From: Lutraria lutraria | Lineage: Eukaryota > Mollusca > Bivalvia > Venerida > Mactridae | Assembly: GCA_964023205.1 (NCBI GenBank) | Contig: OZ026851.1 | Coordinates: 13,619,637-13,683,636, forward strand | Direction: 5' to 3' | DNA: 64,000 bases | Part shown: piece after piece, positions 1-11,907 of the stretch | Position numbering within the stretch: the stretch's first letter is position 1 | How the letters are laid out: each line of letters opens with the position of its first letter | Program-made: the position numbers and the translations under genes | Notes under the pieces: generated by a model | Seen by the model: only the letters and a program-made list of their open reading frames with translations | Databases searched by the model: none | What the model was told of the DNA's origin: nothing

Positions 1-3000
1 ATCGATCACGTCCAATAACTCCAAGACCTAAAAAAATAGAGTTAACTCATTTACCCAGGTAAGAATTAATGTTTCATGAAAAAATTCACAAAATCAAAAA
101 ACAACCCAAAATGACAAGCAAGAGGCTATATTTCAGGGTATGATTCAATTAAAAAGGGGCCAAGATGAATGATCACCAGATCCAAAAAGTATCAGAAAAT
201 TCACACTGAAATAACGGACATTCCCAGCAAATTACTGATCTGAAGCAAGGTATACAGTGGACTCAGTAATGTTTTAAACAGCTATAAACAGCAACAAGCA
301 AACTTTATAAAATGCATGAGGTTATTACCAGCTACAGCCAGTGACTTTGCCGAGTCTCCTTCCGTTAAAATCAGAGTACAATCCATCGAGTGTTTGGTTC
401 CAGCATCATTAGCATCATCTAACTTAGGAATGCCTTTCAATTTGTTCTGTTTGGCTCCACTGACTTTCTTCAACTGGGACTGAGCTTTGAACTTCATCCA
501 ACTTTGAATACTTTCAACAATGCCACACTTACTAACCTAAAATTTACAGACTTTTCATTAAGTTTTCCTGTCAGAGGCCATGCTTTCCATGCTCATTTCA
601 AACGTCATAAATGATATATTTGGGATTTCTAGGCAGTCAAATTATGTTTCTAAACAGTCAATTTTGATTCTGGCCGCCTCTTATTGCAAACACTGATACA
701 TATAAACTAGGGATGTAAACGGTTATTCGATTAACCGTTCGTTTGTCCGATTAACCAGTTATTTAATCATTAATCAATGAACCGAAAAAACTAGAAAGAA
801 GCAAGTAAAATATAATAGTAAATTATAGAAAAATTGAAGTTGATATGATAAACAGATTTTACAAACTCTTCAAACATTACCTGAGTGATGAATTTCTCTG
901 GTAACGGACATTTTGAACCAAAGGACTTGGCCTGAAGAGTCATATTCTCCTTTGTCTGGGAGTCAAATGATGGATTCTCAATTAAACAATTGACAAATAA
1001 CCAAAGATGATTCTTCACCTGAAATAAATAAATAAACAATCCCAGAAAACAAGGTGACTTACACAATTCTTTCCATGTATACAATAAAGATTATTAAGGA
1101 AGTGATGTATCTTTGTTAAAAAACACTAAAAAATAGACTTAAGTGTACATCCACAGTAAAAGAATAATAAGGAACAAGACATGCTATTAACTAGATGTGT
1201 TTCAAAACATTAACTTGAAAATGCATAAAATAAACAAACGGCCATAATGCCGTCAAAAATGATAGAATCACAAAACCTGGAATATATGTGAGGGGGTTTT
1301 TTGGTAACAACAAGTCTGTGAAAGTTTCATCAAAATTCCATGAAAAATGTAGGACTAGTAACCATATAAGAAATGTCAGAATTTTTTTTAAACACAATGA
1401 ACCTGTGACCTTGACCTTTGACCTACTGATCTGAAAATGCACAGGTCATATTTTACCAATGTGAGAAACGTTTAAGTAAATGTACAAACTATCCAGAAGT
1501 CATGAATACATTGTATTTAAGCTTCATCAAGGTAAGACAATGACTGAAAATTCCATTCAGTCATACTTACATAATTATACAGTGCAACCTCTTCAAAGCA
1601 ACACCCATTAGGAGGAGCAAATAATGTTGTTTTTGCTGCAAGGTTTTTGCTCTAGAGAGGTTAAATTAACAATTAAATCAATCATACAGTGGAAAAAATC
1701 ACACCATTGTTGAAGGGAGGTTGTTGCTCGAGAGGGATGTTCTGTAGAGGTTGCACTTTAATGTGAAAACTGAGTATGCAGTACAATGAATAAAAAATCA
1801 GTTGATGAGTCTGGGATGGTCATCATGATATCACTAATATATACTTTGATACAGAACAGACCAATGTTGAAATAGTCAGCAATACTGTGGAATCATTAAT
1901 TTTCGTTGGGGATTAAATTTCATGGGTCGGCTAATCCACGAAATCAAATCCACCCAAGTTTAAATGTAGAGATAAGGCATTTCATTTCAAAAATCAAAAT
2001 CCACTTACTTATGTCCCCATGAAATAGCCATTTTAGTAAAAACCTTGAAAATTGAGCCTAATGAAAATAAATGAAAATACAATATCTACCTGGAAAGGCT
2101 TGATCTGAACACCACCTTTGTTTTTCTTTGATACAACTTCTATCAGCTTCTTAATGACTTGATCAGCTACATGGTCAACATGTCGGCCACCCTAATTATA
2201 AAACATTGAAGTGATATTTATAAATATAATACATACAGTTCAAGACATTTCACAGGAGAGCATATTCATTAAATCAGATCTGAACTAACAGTCTAGAGGC
2301 TTGGTGACTTAGTTTACATGTTTGACTACTATTACAAGTTCATATAAAGATGTTGCCGAAGTTGATTGAAAATTGCTGTAGAAATATTTAAATTCAAGTT
2401 GGTCTTCTTCCTGGACGAGAAGCCTGACACAAAATAACAAGCCCTGATAAAGCACAGTGTATGAACTTAAAAATAGTATTTTGCTGACATAGAAAAAGGT
2501 ACCTTAGATGTAGCAATACTGTTAACAAAACTAGCTTGTTGGAAACCCTTATCACTCAGGGTTACAGCTACCTCCCACCTGCTGTTTATATTTTCATGTA
2601 CTAGCTTCAATGGAGCACCTGCCTCGTCACATTTGTCTTTGATAAACAAGTTTACATAATCTCTGAAGTTCTTCACCTGAAAACAAATTAAGAATTTATA
2701 TTAAGACCAATTTCATCATTTTTGCCTGAATCAGGGACCACAATAAAAACATGCCCAGGCAATTTTGCTAATTATCTAATTTTACGTCAAGGATGCTCCT
2801 ATATTGTGTCCAGTATAAAAATATTAAAGGTAAACAAGAGTGTCAGGTCACAAATTACGCCCATCAAAAGGTTTGGGATACTATGCAGTGAGTTTTTTCC
2901 AAAATTTTATCACTACCCATGCCCATCAAAAGGGGAAATTTAGCGCAACAATTCCAAAATGGGAATATATAATAACATTTATTTCTATGGAATATGTGAT

Positions 3001-6000
3001 TATTTTAGTTGCTTATATTACTACACTGTAATTGGTGATTATGGTGTGAAAACTGTTGTATTTGTCTTCTTTTTACATGATCATGTGGAAAACACTTCTA
3101 GTCAGGGGAAAATTCTGGCCATTTTAGGGAAAAAATGAAGGAAATTTTTCTAGGGGAAACTGCCCATATTCGGCAGTAAATATAGCGAAAAAAAATCACT
3201 GCTATGAGTGGCAAATTAGTAACTGGTCACCCTTATTGCACCTGGTGCGATGAGGATCTCATGCCCATAAACATTTCCAACAAGTCTGATGAAGATGATT
3301 TGTTGATTTAAAGGGTGGACACTGCATTATTAGTCAATTTTCAATGTATCAAGGGGCATAACTCATAAGTGCTTGGACCAAATGAGCTAGTAATCAATAT
3401 TGACCGAGATCTCATAGCCGTAAACATTTTCATAAAGTTTTGTGAGGATCCGAATAAAACTTTGAATTTGACAGCAGACATGGACGCTGCTGCCCGCCCT
3501 GGGTGTTCCCATAGTATGACCCATTTTTCAAACAGGCGTATAAAAATGTAAGGCTGCTAAATGATAATATTATACTTACAGGGACTCTTTTACCATTCAA
3601 TATAACTTTAACATCTTTAGAAGCAGCTGCTATATCGTAAGCTCTACGAGTGAACAGGTCTACAGTATCTTTATCTAAGGAGGTCATTTTGAATTTCTCT
3701 AAATCTGGATAGAATGTGATGGCAGTAAAATCTTCTTCCTTAGAAGCAGAAATACTCGGCTCCTTTGTCTTCATCATGTTGTCTTGCCAGGTCTACAAAT
3801 AAAACAGAGAATGCCGGGTCTATGAATGGAACAAATGCAAGTCCATAAGTAGAACAAAGACTGTGTCAGTTCATGCTGGGTCTATAGATTAAAACAGAAC
3901 AAAGACAGTCTCATGTTATGGCAGTAACAAAAAATATTTCAGTGAGTTATTTGATTTCATCGACAAAAATCTACCAGCAAAGATATCCATAAGATAATGT
4001 ATAGTATGGAATTTTCCTTTTTTAAATCTGATACTTGCTTCTAGTAGACCAGCAATGTTTAGGCTAGTTATCTGTTAACTGAATGTTATCTGACCTGTCT
4101 GAAGGACTTCTTGTACTCCTTGTATGATGTTTCTACAACAAACTTCTTGCTGAAGATATTACACAGCTTAGCCCCATAACCATTTCTTCCACCTTAGAAC
4201 AAATCAAAGTATTTAAACACTGCACATTATCATTATAGCATAGATACAGTACAACTTCTGTAGAGCAACACCCTGTGGGAGCTGCAAATATTGACCGTTG
4301 TTAAGAAGTTGTTGCTCTACAGAGGTTAAATTTATAGTAAATATCAGCTTAGGGAAAATTTTTGAAGGTGTTGTCATAGAGAGGTTGTTGCTCTACAGAG
4401 GGCAGCTCTGGAGAGGATGTACTGTATACATCAAACAAATTTATAAATCCTTTTTGATAATGTGGTAAGCATGATAAATTCTACTGATTCTATCACATTA
4501 TCTTCTCTTAGAAAATGTATAGAAAATATAAGATTTCAGGGGTTTTTAAGGAAAAGATGCAAAGGGACATAATTCAGAAGTGCCTGAGCCGATTGGGCTG
4601 GTTATTGAACTTAACTGAGATCTCATGGTCATAAACATTTCCATCAAGTTTGGTGAGGATCCAAATAAATCTGTTTGAATTAGAGAGCGGACACGTTGTG
4701 GACGCCACCCGCCAGCCATGGGTGTTCCCATAAAATGACCCATTTGAAAAACGGGCATATAAAAAATGTTTACCAGTAACTTTCTTCTCAGTATCATCGT
4801 AATTGCTAGATGTCAGAAGATGTCCAAATATCATCGTAGGAACAAACATATTGTGTTCTTTATGTTCAACTACTGGTATACCACGTCCATTGTTCCAAAT
4901 ACGGATCTTGTTTGCAGCCCTGCAATAAAAAAATACATTTTTTTTACCTCTAATGATATAAAATAACAATGAACAGACCCAATCCAATGTAGTGACCATT
5001 TTCCTAGCTTAGCGAGAAAAAAAATTTACATAAATGTTGGCATATTATGTCCGTAACTTTACTTGATTAACATATATAGTAATTGGTAATAGTAACAAAT
5101 TGAATACATCCATTTCATTCATTGCAAAAGCAGTTTTCAAACACACAGACTTTTTATTCTTTTGTTACATAATTTAAAAGTTTTCAATCTTCCTGGTTTT
5201 AATGGGTACAAACAACAGACTTACGGATCAATGTCAATCTTGATACAATTCATTTTTGGATCTCTCTGTTTATTGTCTGAAGCATTCACTACAAAAAATG
5301 CATACAAATACGTGAATTATCATTTAGTAATATTTCATAATATTCTTCTATATCTTATAATCAATATATACCCCTCCATCAGTAGATGTTGGGGCCGGGT
5401 AAGTCTATGGACGGCAGAAAAATTAAGGTTGGTACAGTTAGTGAAATTAAGGTTTGAAATGTGGTTGTCCGAAACTGAAAATTTTACTGCTTTTCATTTG
5501 ATTTGTAAATGAAAAGTTGGTTGTCCGAACCAAAATTTTGGTTGTCCGAATGAAAAATTGGTTGTCCAGGACAACCGCTAATTTCGCAGTCAGCAACTTT
5601 TTTTACACCTCATACGATATAACAACATTTTCTTGAATCTATAAGAGACAATATGAATAACCTTACATATTTTCATTAAATATAAAGTCTATAAGTATTA
5701 ATTAGTGCTGGTATAATACAGACTCACTGTTTTGATATTGTACCTGTTTTGTCACTCACTGATACATCCCATGTCGTGTAACGATACATGCAGAAATGGT
5801 CTGTTACAATTTATTAGCATAGAAATTATATTCTAGTCAGTCTACTACTGGTGGTCAGTATTGGGAAATAAAAGTATTTGAACTAATTTTCCTTTGTACT
5901 CAGTAAAGCCTTGTTGCTATTTTCATCCTAAATAACTTGTATAATCCATGTTCAAAATGATATTATGCCTCAAAAGCAAACAGACTATTTATGCATTCTT

Positions 6001-9000
6001 TGAAGTCTATGTATCGTGATACATATCGCATCCACATTGTCCATATTGTGATACGTATCGTGATACATATCGTATCATCGTATCCGCATTGTCCATATTG
6101 TGATACGTATCGTGATACATATCGTATCCACATTGTCCATATTGTGATACGTATCATGATACATATCGTATCCACATTGTCCATATTGTGATACGTATCG
6201 TGATACATATCGTATCCACATTGTCCATATTGTGATACGTATCGTGATACGTTGTGACCGTATCGTTCCGAGCCCTAGTAATAATATGACTTTTGTAGAA
6301 TTAAAATAAATTAAGACGAAAGAAATATGTTATTTTACCTAAGATTTCATCAAAGATTTTATACAATCCAGGCACAAATGTAAGATCCCTCTGAACCATC
6401 ACATTCAGATCCTCATTCAACACCCACATAGGCTGAAAGAATCAAAAGTAAGACATTAGTGAAATATTAATAAACCTTTCATGAACAGATGGCAACAAAA
6501 TCTTTTAAAATTTATTAATCTTTTATTATTCAAATACATAAAATCAAACCTGTGTTAACAGCCACCTCAGAATAAAAGCCACCCTATGTATAATAAAGGT
6601 CATTCCTTTAAAAACTGTTACTAAATACTGAGTACAAAATGATCTCCATATATAGGCCACCAGTGATTCAGATTGCAGATCATCTTTATGAGACAGCTGT
6701 CCTAAGTGTAGGAAAATTCATAGGCCATTTTGTCCTAAATGTCAAAAAACTTTAGGACAAAAATAATTTTAGCATATATTCTAAATTAATTCATTTCAAA
6801 ACATGAAATACCAGCCTCAGTTTCGTATACAATACATATGTACTCATAGGTTTTACTTTTCAATGCATAAAGTCTGTTGTCAATGTTGAAAATTTCAGTA
6901 GCATGCACTAATGCAACCTAACGCTGTTTTTTCACACCTGCTACTCGATAATTTGATACTTGATATTACTTACCTGTATTTTAACATGTATGTGTCATTG
7001 TAAACAAGAAATCATTAGTCCATAAAACATAAGTGTGAAACAAAATTTGTGCATACAAGAACTGATCAGTAATTTGCAGATCACGGAACACACATTTTAG
7101 TATGTTTTAAAATGGTCGAAACATATTATCCCACTTGCTATTAGAACAAGGTGGCACAAATGACGTCATTACTTTTTTACGTCATGGTTGTGTTAGACAT
7201 GAATTTCAACACCTGCCGTTTTTTCTTCATTTGATCATTTCGGTTTAATCAAAGGCGGTGAATTGTTTTAGAAGTCGGTATCAAAGAAAATTGGCTACAG
7301 CAAAAGGAGGCCGACATTCTATGGTCCAATTTTGGAGACAAATTTAGTTTTCATTGTTCGCCTTTTCGATTCAGTAAATAACCCGTTCGTGTAGTCATGT
7401 GATCAACTTGGGAGAATATCGTTTGTATGTTACACAAGTATGTATTTATAAGAAATGTATTTTTATTTTCTCACATGTTTAGCATTTTAAACAGAACGTG
7501 CGTAACTTTATAAATTCAATACAATGACATATTGACCGCGTAACAATCATTTGTGCAAATGGTTTTGGGGCGAAATTAAGATGGACGGGTTCTATGTAAA
7601 ATATGCATTTTTCTGCTCCGAAAAATATGGTATGTAAATTAATCTACACTATTTATAGAATCAGTCGCTGAGATTTTTTAGTAATTCTTTTTCTGATAAC
7701 AAATATGCGTATTTACGCGTGTACGCGTCTTATCTGGAGCACTTGCCTGAATGTCATATTTCTCGAAAAACGATCGGCCATTTTGTCCCATAAATGATAT
7801 TTTAGTCGGCCATTTTGTCATATTTCTCGAAAAATGATCGGCCATTAGCAGTTTTTATTGGCAAATTGCCGATGGCCGACGCCAATCTGAATCACTGCGG
7901 CCACATACAGGGTTTTTTCTCAGTATTTTGGGAATATGACCCATACCCTTGGGATTGGGAATTTTCGCGGTGTTTTAATCAAAATTGGGAAAAAATGCTT
8001 AACTACAACTTTTGCAATGTTCAACTTATTCTACTTATTTACACATAAAACAGTAGCAGAATAAGGTATTCACTACCAATAGTGATGTTAATGAACTTTT
8101 TTTTTTTCTTTTTTTTGGGGATTGGGAATTTTTGTCTGTGAATTGGGAAAAAAAGCTACTATTTTCCATTGGGAATATGATTAAACGGTAAAATCTACTT
8201 AACCTGGTACAGAATCATTCTAAGTCCAAATTAAGTCAAGGTGGGATTTCTTGATACGGGCGGATTGAGAATGATCATACGCAACAACTGTGTAAGTATC
8301 AAAGCGTTCTAAGTGGTATTGGCGCTAGACGAAACTGTAAAATCTACTTAAGGCTAAAAAAAAAATATGTGTGGTTCAGGTAACCCGACCGACCCTATTT
8401 TTTCCCGCTGACCCTACGACTTTTTATTGATTTTTGGACCGAAAAAAAATCGCGGATGTACAGTATGAACGAGTCTGGACCGAAAAATATTGAGTACGAA
8501 CGGAAACGCTTTGAAGAACAAGAAAGCGTCTATCGATATAGATCGCGCAATTTGGCTCCAACTAATATGACCGTTTGTGATGACGAGATACTTTTCCGAC
8601 TTGGCCCCGTCCCGCACAGTGCTTATTTTTGTGTGCGGAAAATCCCCAATTAAAACCCGTTGGGCACAATAACTACAATGTCTGTGAGTGTGACCAAAGT
8701 GAACCGTTCGGTAGTTAGAAAACACGTTTCTATACTCATATGAGTATAAATTATTCCAACATACTTTATCATAAAGATGCATTAATGATTTGTTTCTCCC
8801 CACTATTTCCAAACTGAAAACGAAACCAGCGTAATGGCGGTTAAATGCCGGTGTTATGGTAAACATCGCCTATTCTCGAAAATTTGCGTTGCAAATATTT
8901 TAAGTACAAGTTTAAATAAGCTGGCATGTCAACGAAACATTGGCAAGTTAAACTTAAATCAACTTTTTCTAGGTAAAGATCTATTTAGAATTAAACTGTC

Positions 9001-11907
9001 CGACGGTAGTTGTATACGGAGTGGAACTAGATGTGGCTAAAGTATTTCTATTGAATTAAGTAAGTTATACCTGTTATTGAAGAATTTTGACGTAATTTGA
9101 ATTTCCGCACATAAATATGCAGATGATTGTAAGGCTGAGAGGATGGCCCTTCCGAATTCGTTCACGAAAATCGGCCAACCAAAAAGCCAAATTAGTAGGG
9201 CTATGCCCTTATGTGATGATTGTAAACTGGTGGGCAAAACACCAGTTGTGCAAAGGAAATATGGGAAAAAGTGAGGGTATTAATAAAAAGCATAGAAGGC
9301 TGACAAGTTTTGGCTAGTGTTTATTTTAAATGTAGAGCAAAATTATTAAAGATAAGTACACAAGGCCCTTCTAGTCAATACATTTCATATGCATAATTTT
9401 CAGATTCATTTTTCAGGTTGTTTCTTGAATAGTCCCATTTTAGAATTTCTAAAAAAAAGATTTCCACGCGGAACTCTGGTTTAATCTTTAAACTGAACGA
9501 CAAATGCAAATTTAGTGGCATTGCAGTATAAAGTGCTTTTCCAGGACAAGGATTCAAACCTTGGTTTCAATCCTTAGAAGGGATTATGTCTTGACCACTA
9601 GACCACATATCACACAACTGTTCTGTCTGTATAACACCACTTGCCCCCCATAAAAAATAAAATATAAAAAAAGCCTACCTACCTACCCTATTTTTTGACA
9701 AATTTTACCTGAACCACACATATTTTTTTTTTAGCCTAACCTCGTACGGACGGACAATCACTATATCAGTATAATTATGCCCTGACATCATAGATGCCGT
9801 GGGGCATAAAAATACTATTTATAGACTGGCCGTGTTTTCCCGCAGTCATACTATAGCAAAAAGCTAATGGGACTTTAAATAATTTATCATGATAAAGTTT
9901 CATAAACCCATTATCATACAAACCTGTGTCACAGTTTCAATAGAACCAATGTATGTATCTGGACGTAACAGAATATGTTCTAACTGGGTCTTCTTCTGAT
10001 AGATCCTTTCAATAGACATACGTTTCTTGGACCCTTTGCCTCCACCACCTCCTTCACCACCACCTTCATCAGGCACACAAAATTCATCCATGTTTTCTTT
10101 TGCTGCAACTTTCTTTTTGGACTTTACTGCACCCTGGAATGTGTCCATTTCCTCACCATTGTTCATCTTGTCAAATAAGGCCTGGAATAGCAAAGCAAAA
10201 AATTGCTTATTTTCTAAACTGGAAAATGAAAACACAAGGCATTTAATCTACATGATAAGACAGAGATTATGTCCACGGCACCTTTGTACTGTGCCTGTCA
10301 GATATTATCCAGTGAAGATTTTAATACACGAACTCCTGAGAAATTGAACAAACCTGACTGTCATTCTGTTACTTCCAGATGATGGAACTTTCAAAATAAA
10401 TACTCTGTCAAAAATGACAAATATAGAGGAATAAAATAAATACTCTGTCAAAAATGACAAATATAGAGGAATATATATCGTCGACTACCATCTGTTCGCG
10501 GATATCATTGATTCGCGGCCATTTTTGTTTACATTTTTGCTGCGAACGCGGGAAATGTTTGTCACATGCTCGCTCTGTCGAGAAATAGTTCTTGCATTCA
10601 CCAAAAATAAATTTAAACGGCTACATACATATATTTTAATATTTGTATGAAATTTTGTCAATTTTTCACTATTCCCAAAATTTGCAACTGAAAAATTACT
10701 CGTTTTGAGCCAAATTAACATTTATGTTGAAATCTTCTTTTATGTCTACTTTGTTTACATTCCAATAAATAGCTACGCAAACTGCATGAACCAAATTATT
10801 AGGCAAAGTATGTTTTTAGTAGGGTTTACATCCCACTGTCGTTAGCTGCTGATTTTAATTTTTTTATGGTTAAGACTTTTTCAAAGCCATACAATTATCA
10901 ATACGGGTTATAGTCCCCATCTGACAAAATGCATGCATACATAAACGTGTACATATCAGACAGATGATAAATTGTCAGTGCTCACTTGACCTATAAACTG
11001 TATATTGGTTCCTAAAATACTCTTAGAAATAGAGTTCTGCGTAAAGCTGACCCTGAAAGTTTCGTAATGGGTTCAGCACCTTTGTTCATCAACTTGAAGA
11101 TTCTATCGTTACCATGCATGTTCAAATAATGCAAGACATTTTCATATTTAGACATTTCTTTAACAACAGAAATCTAACAATTAACATTAGTATGACTTAA
11201 TTGAACTGCTAGCGTTTGCATTTTGGGATAAAATGGCATCCGCGAATCTATGATAGTAGAAACAAAATGGCGGCATCCATACAGTATAATGATAAAGGGG
11301 CCGAATGTAGTATTTCGAGGAAGTGATTTAAACTATACGTTGTCAATATTTGAAGAAAATAGATTTGTTTTGCCAGGTAATTAAAACATTTGGTTCAAAT
11401 ATCAGATTTTATGAGGTAACAGTTCGATCATTTCTTATATCCGCGAATCACCAGTAGACGAGGATACCCTTCTATCTAAATGAATCATTGAATGCCAGTC
11501 TAAAATTTTCGACATCGCGAATTCATACGACATATCATAAAAATAACTCGTAATAATCACCTTGAGCGGACCAGACGAAGCCATTTCTCTGACAGTAATG
11601 GCCCTTACAATTTTATAGTCACTTTGCAACAATTTTCTTTGAAATCGCCCACTATATGTTGGTGAACTAAACAATCTAACACAACTTCTAATAACGGAAG
11701 AAACTTTCATCCATATTCTGTATTTGGCGGGTCGTTCTTTTCGAAGGGCCCGACCAATCAAAATAGACTATTTATATCACATGGTCTACAATAAAGGTTA
11801 TGACCCCAATGTAAAAACATAAATTATACGGTCTCAACAGTAAATGACCATTAGGCATTTAATAAACTTACAGACGACTTCATCGAATCAACAGCCTGTT
11901 GGGCCAT
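1..11907 (-). CDS. TOP2: DNA topoisomerase II, N-terminal ~519 residues (partial, continues left of window)
   Basis: Type IIA topoisomerase: an ATP-driven nuclear enzyme that passes one DNA duplex through another. Coding exons, read on the minus strand: 11907-11872, 10181-9924, 6432-6339, 5288-5225, 4919-4774, 4192-4095, 3792-3580, 2676-2503, 2191-2090, 1018-881, 536-329, 27-1. All have GT/AG junctions and closing phases. Visible motifs: ERIYQKKTQLEHILLRPDTY near residues 75-95; GHKL ATPase N-box EILVNASDN with Asn ~131; NNGRGIPV; ATP-lid GRNGYGAK; the transducer QTKENM loop with its Lys; and TOPRIM EGDSAK with catalytic Glu ~500. A Gly-rich linker (DEGGGEGGGGGKG) precedes the ATPase domain. 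The cleavage core with the active-site Tyr and the C-terminal domain lie outside. The family call is certain. The first exon (MAQQAVDSMKSS) is less sure, because a second phase-compatible start exon exists at 11584-11561. Confidence 0.96.
1578..1760. mobile_element. pogo/Tc1-like MITE, copy 1
   Basis: Starts TACAGTGCAACCTCTTC and ends GAGGTTGCACTTTA, with imperfect inverted repeats and 'gcaacaccc' and 'gttgctc' motifs inside. CAG...CTG ends between TA bases are typical of pogo-group Tc1/mariner derivatives. Related copies are at 4245-4426 and 38362-38456. It sits in a TOP2 intron. Confidence 0.6.
1883..2084. mobile_element. ~202-bp MITE (TACTGTGGAATCATTAATTT end), copy 1
   Basis: Begins TACTGTGGAATCATTAATTT and ends with the partly complementary AATAAATGAAAATACAATA. 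A second copy with the same internal text is at 54149-54349. In the TOP2 orientation its end lies five bases after the exon 9 donor, so the splice site reads GTAGA followed directly by the element. Confidence 0.75.
2886..3205 (+). repeat. Interspersed ~325-bp repeat, copy 1
   Basis: The same unit occurs in opposite orientation at 47663-47989. Shared landmarks in order: CATGCCCATCAAAAGGG, CCAAAATGGGAATATATAAT, ACATGATCATGTGGAAAAC, CAGGGGAAAATTCTGGCCAT, CTGCCCATATTCGG. It has no coding capacity and no clear inverted repeats. Class unknown; it lies in a TOP2 intron. Confidence 0.75.
3345..3550 (-). repeat. 'GCCCGTTTTTCAAA'-type interspersed repeat, copy 1
   Basis: Read on the minus strand it starts ACATTTTTATACGCCTG and contains GGGAACACCC and GATCTCGGTCAATATTG-type text. 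A similar copy is at 4546-4769, and a fragment near 3225-3320. Both full copies lie just inside TOP2 introns next to a splice donor. I recognise this as a common bivalve repeat but cannot assign a class. Confidence 0.6.
4245..4426. mobile_element. pogo/Tc1-like MITE, copy 2
   Basis: Ends are TACAGTACAACTTCTGTAGA and GGAGAGGATGTACTGTA. Internal GTTGCTCTACAGAGG boxes appear twice as inverted partners of TGTAGAGCAACA. Same family as 1578-1760 and the short 38362-38456 copy. Confidence 0.75.
4546..4769 (-). repeat. 'GCCCGTTTTTCAAA'-type interspersed repeat, copy 2
   Basis: Minus-strand start ACATTTTTTATATGCCCG lies four bases after the GT of the exon 5 donor of TOP2 (exon ends at 4774). Shares CATGGTCATAAACATTTCCA-like and GGGTGTTCCCATA text with the copy at 3345-3550, same orientation. 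Confidence 0.65.
5440..5580. repeat. Short-motif repeat (GGTTGTCCGA x4)
   Basis: The decamer GGTTGTCCGA or a near form occurs four times in about 110 bp of TOP2 intron 4. It resembles the repeated-motif MITEs at 7908, 43333, 34448 and 36318, but ends could not be fixed. Confidence 0.4.
6010..6250. repeat. 44-bp tandem repeat, five copies
   Basis: The unit contains CATTGTCCATATTGTGATAC and GTATCGTGATACATATCG. Successive 'attgtccat' sites start at 6036, 6088, 6132, 6176 and 6220, giving spacings of 52, 44, 44 and 44. The first spacing holds an 8-bp insertion. The array leads into TATCGTTCCGAGCCCTA, which resembles a hAT terminus, so it may be a subterminal repeat of a decayed hAT element. Confidence 0.85.
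7757..7850. repeat. Two-copy tandem 'TCGAAAAACGATCGGCCATT'
   Basis: TCATATTTCTCGAAAAA[C/T]GATCGGCCATT occurs twice about 61 bp apart, with an extra TCGGCCATTTTGTC between. TOP2 intron 3. Confidence 0.6.
7908..8190 (+). mobile_element. hAT-like MITE with GGGAAT motifs, copy 1
   Basis: Starts CAGGGTTTTTTCTCAG, then a cluster of TTGGGAAT motifs, a ~120-bp spacer and a second cluster. A direct copy is at 43333-43625, where the right end reads GAAAATCCCTG. CAGGG...CCCTG ends and repeated subterminal motifs are typical of hAT elements. Confidence 0.6.
8348..9739. mobile_element. 1.39-kb element with ~32-bp inverted ends, unclassified
   Basis: Left end TTAAGGCTAAAA followed by ATATGTGTGGTTCAGGTA. 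The right end is its complement, TACCTGAACCACACATAT followed by TTTTTAGCCTAA, with CGACCCTATTTTTT-like text just inside both. Lies in TOP2 intron 3. The interior has open frames of 65-150 codons on both strands (8414-8866 minus, 8456-8653 plus) with no domain I know, and a SINE head at 9543-9615. Confidence 0.65.
9543..9615 (-). repeat. tRNA-derived SINE head
   Basis: On the minus strand it reads GTGGTCTAGTGGTCAAGAC (A-box-like) and, ~35 bp on, AGGTTTGAATCCTTG (B-box-like). No tRNA cloverleaf with a paired acceptor stem, so a SINE rather than a tRNA gene. Confidence 0.5.
9856..9874. repeat. Solo terminal repeat of a TTAA-type MITE
   Basis: GCAAAAAGCTAATGGGACT followed by TTAA is the right end of the element seen whole at 26047-26387. 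I found no left partner nearby. Confidence 0.5.
10394..10473. repeat. Two-copy 40-bp tandem duplication
   Basis: Two adjacent, essentially identical 40-bp units starting AAATAAATACTCTGTC and containing GACAAATATAGAGGAAT. A recent duplication in TOP2 intron 2 (between the exons at 9924-10181 and 11872). Confidence 0.85.
10478..11463. mobile_element. ~1-kb inverted-repeat element in the first TOP2 intron
   Basis: The left end TCGTCGACTACCATCTG, then TTCGCGGATAT, pairs imperfectly with the right end ATATCCGCGAATCACCAGTA followed by GACGAGGA. A second inner pair (GATTCGCGGCC near 10512, CCGCGAATCTATGATAG near 11242) supports a decayed foldback element. No transposase is recognised. Confidence 0.45.
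11561..11584 (-). other. TOP2: Possible alternative first coding exon of TOP2
   Basis: On the minus strand an ATG at 11584 has purine at -3 and G at +4. It opens eight codons (MASSGPLK) that end at a GTGATT donor in phase 0, the same phase required by TOP2 exon 2. The region upstream carries ATTGG, an inverted CCAAT box, near 11753-11757. Such boxes are typical of topoisomerase II promoters. The 5' reading frame stays open for many codons, so this could also be chance. The 11907 start has an equally good context and a stronger donor (GTAAGT), so it is the main call. Confidence 0.3.

Noticed and set aside
5963..6208. Frames of ~66-81 codons across the 44-bp tandem repeat
   Set aside because: A by-product of the repeat; the same peptide unit recurs and the region is intronic in TOP2.
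8414..8866. A 150-codon protein gene on the minus strand
   Set aside because: It lies inside an inverted-repeat element in a TOP2 intron, has no recognisable domain and runs into the element's terminal region. Kept only as part of the unclassified element.
11435..11761. A 108-codon protein gene on the minus strand
   Set aside because: It crosses the edge of an inverted-repeat element and shows no domain. Only the possible alternative start exon within it is worth testing.
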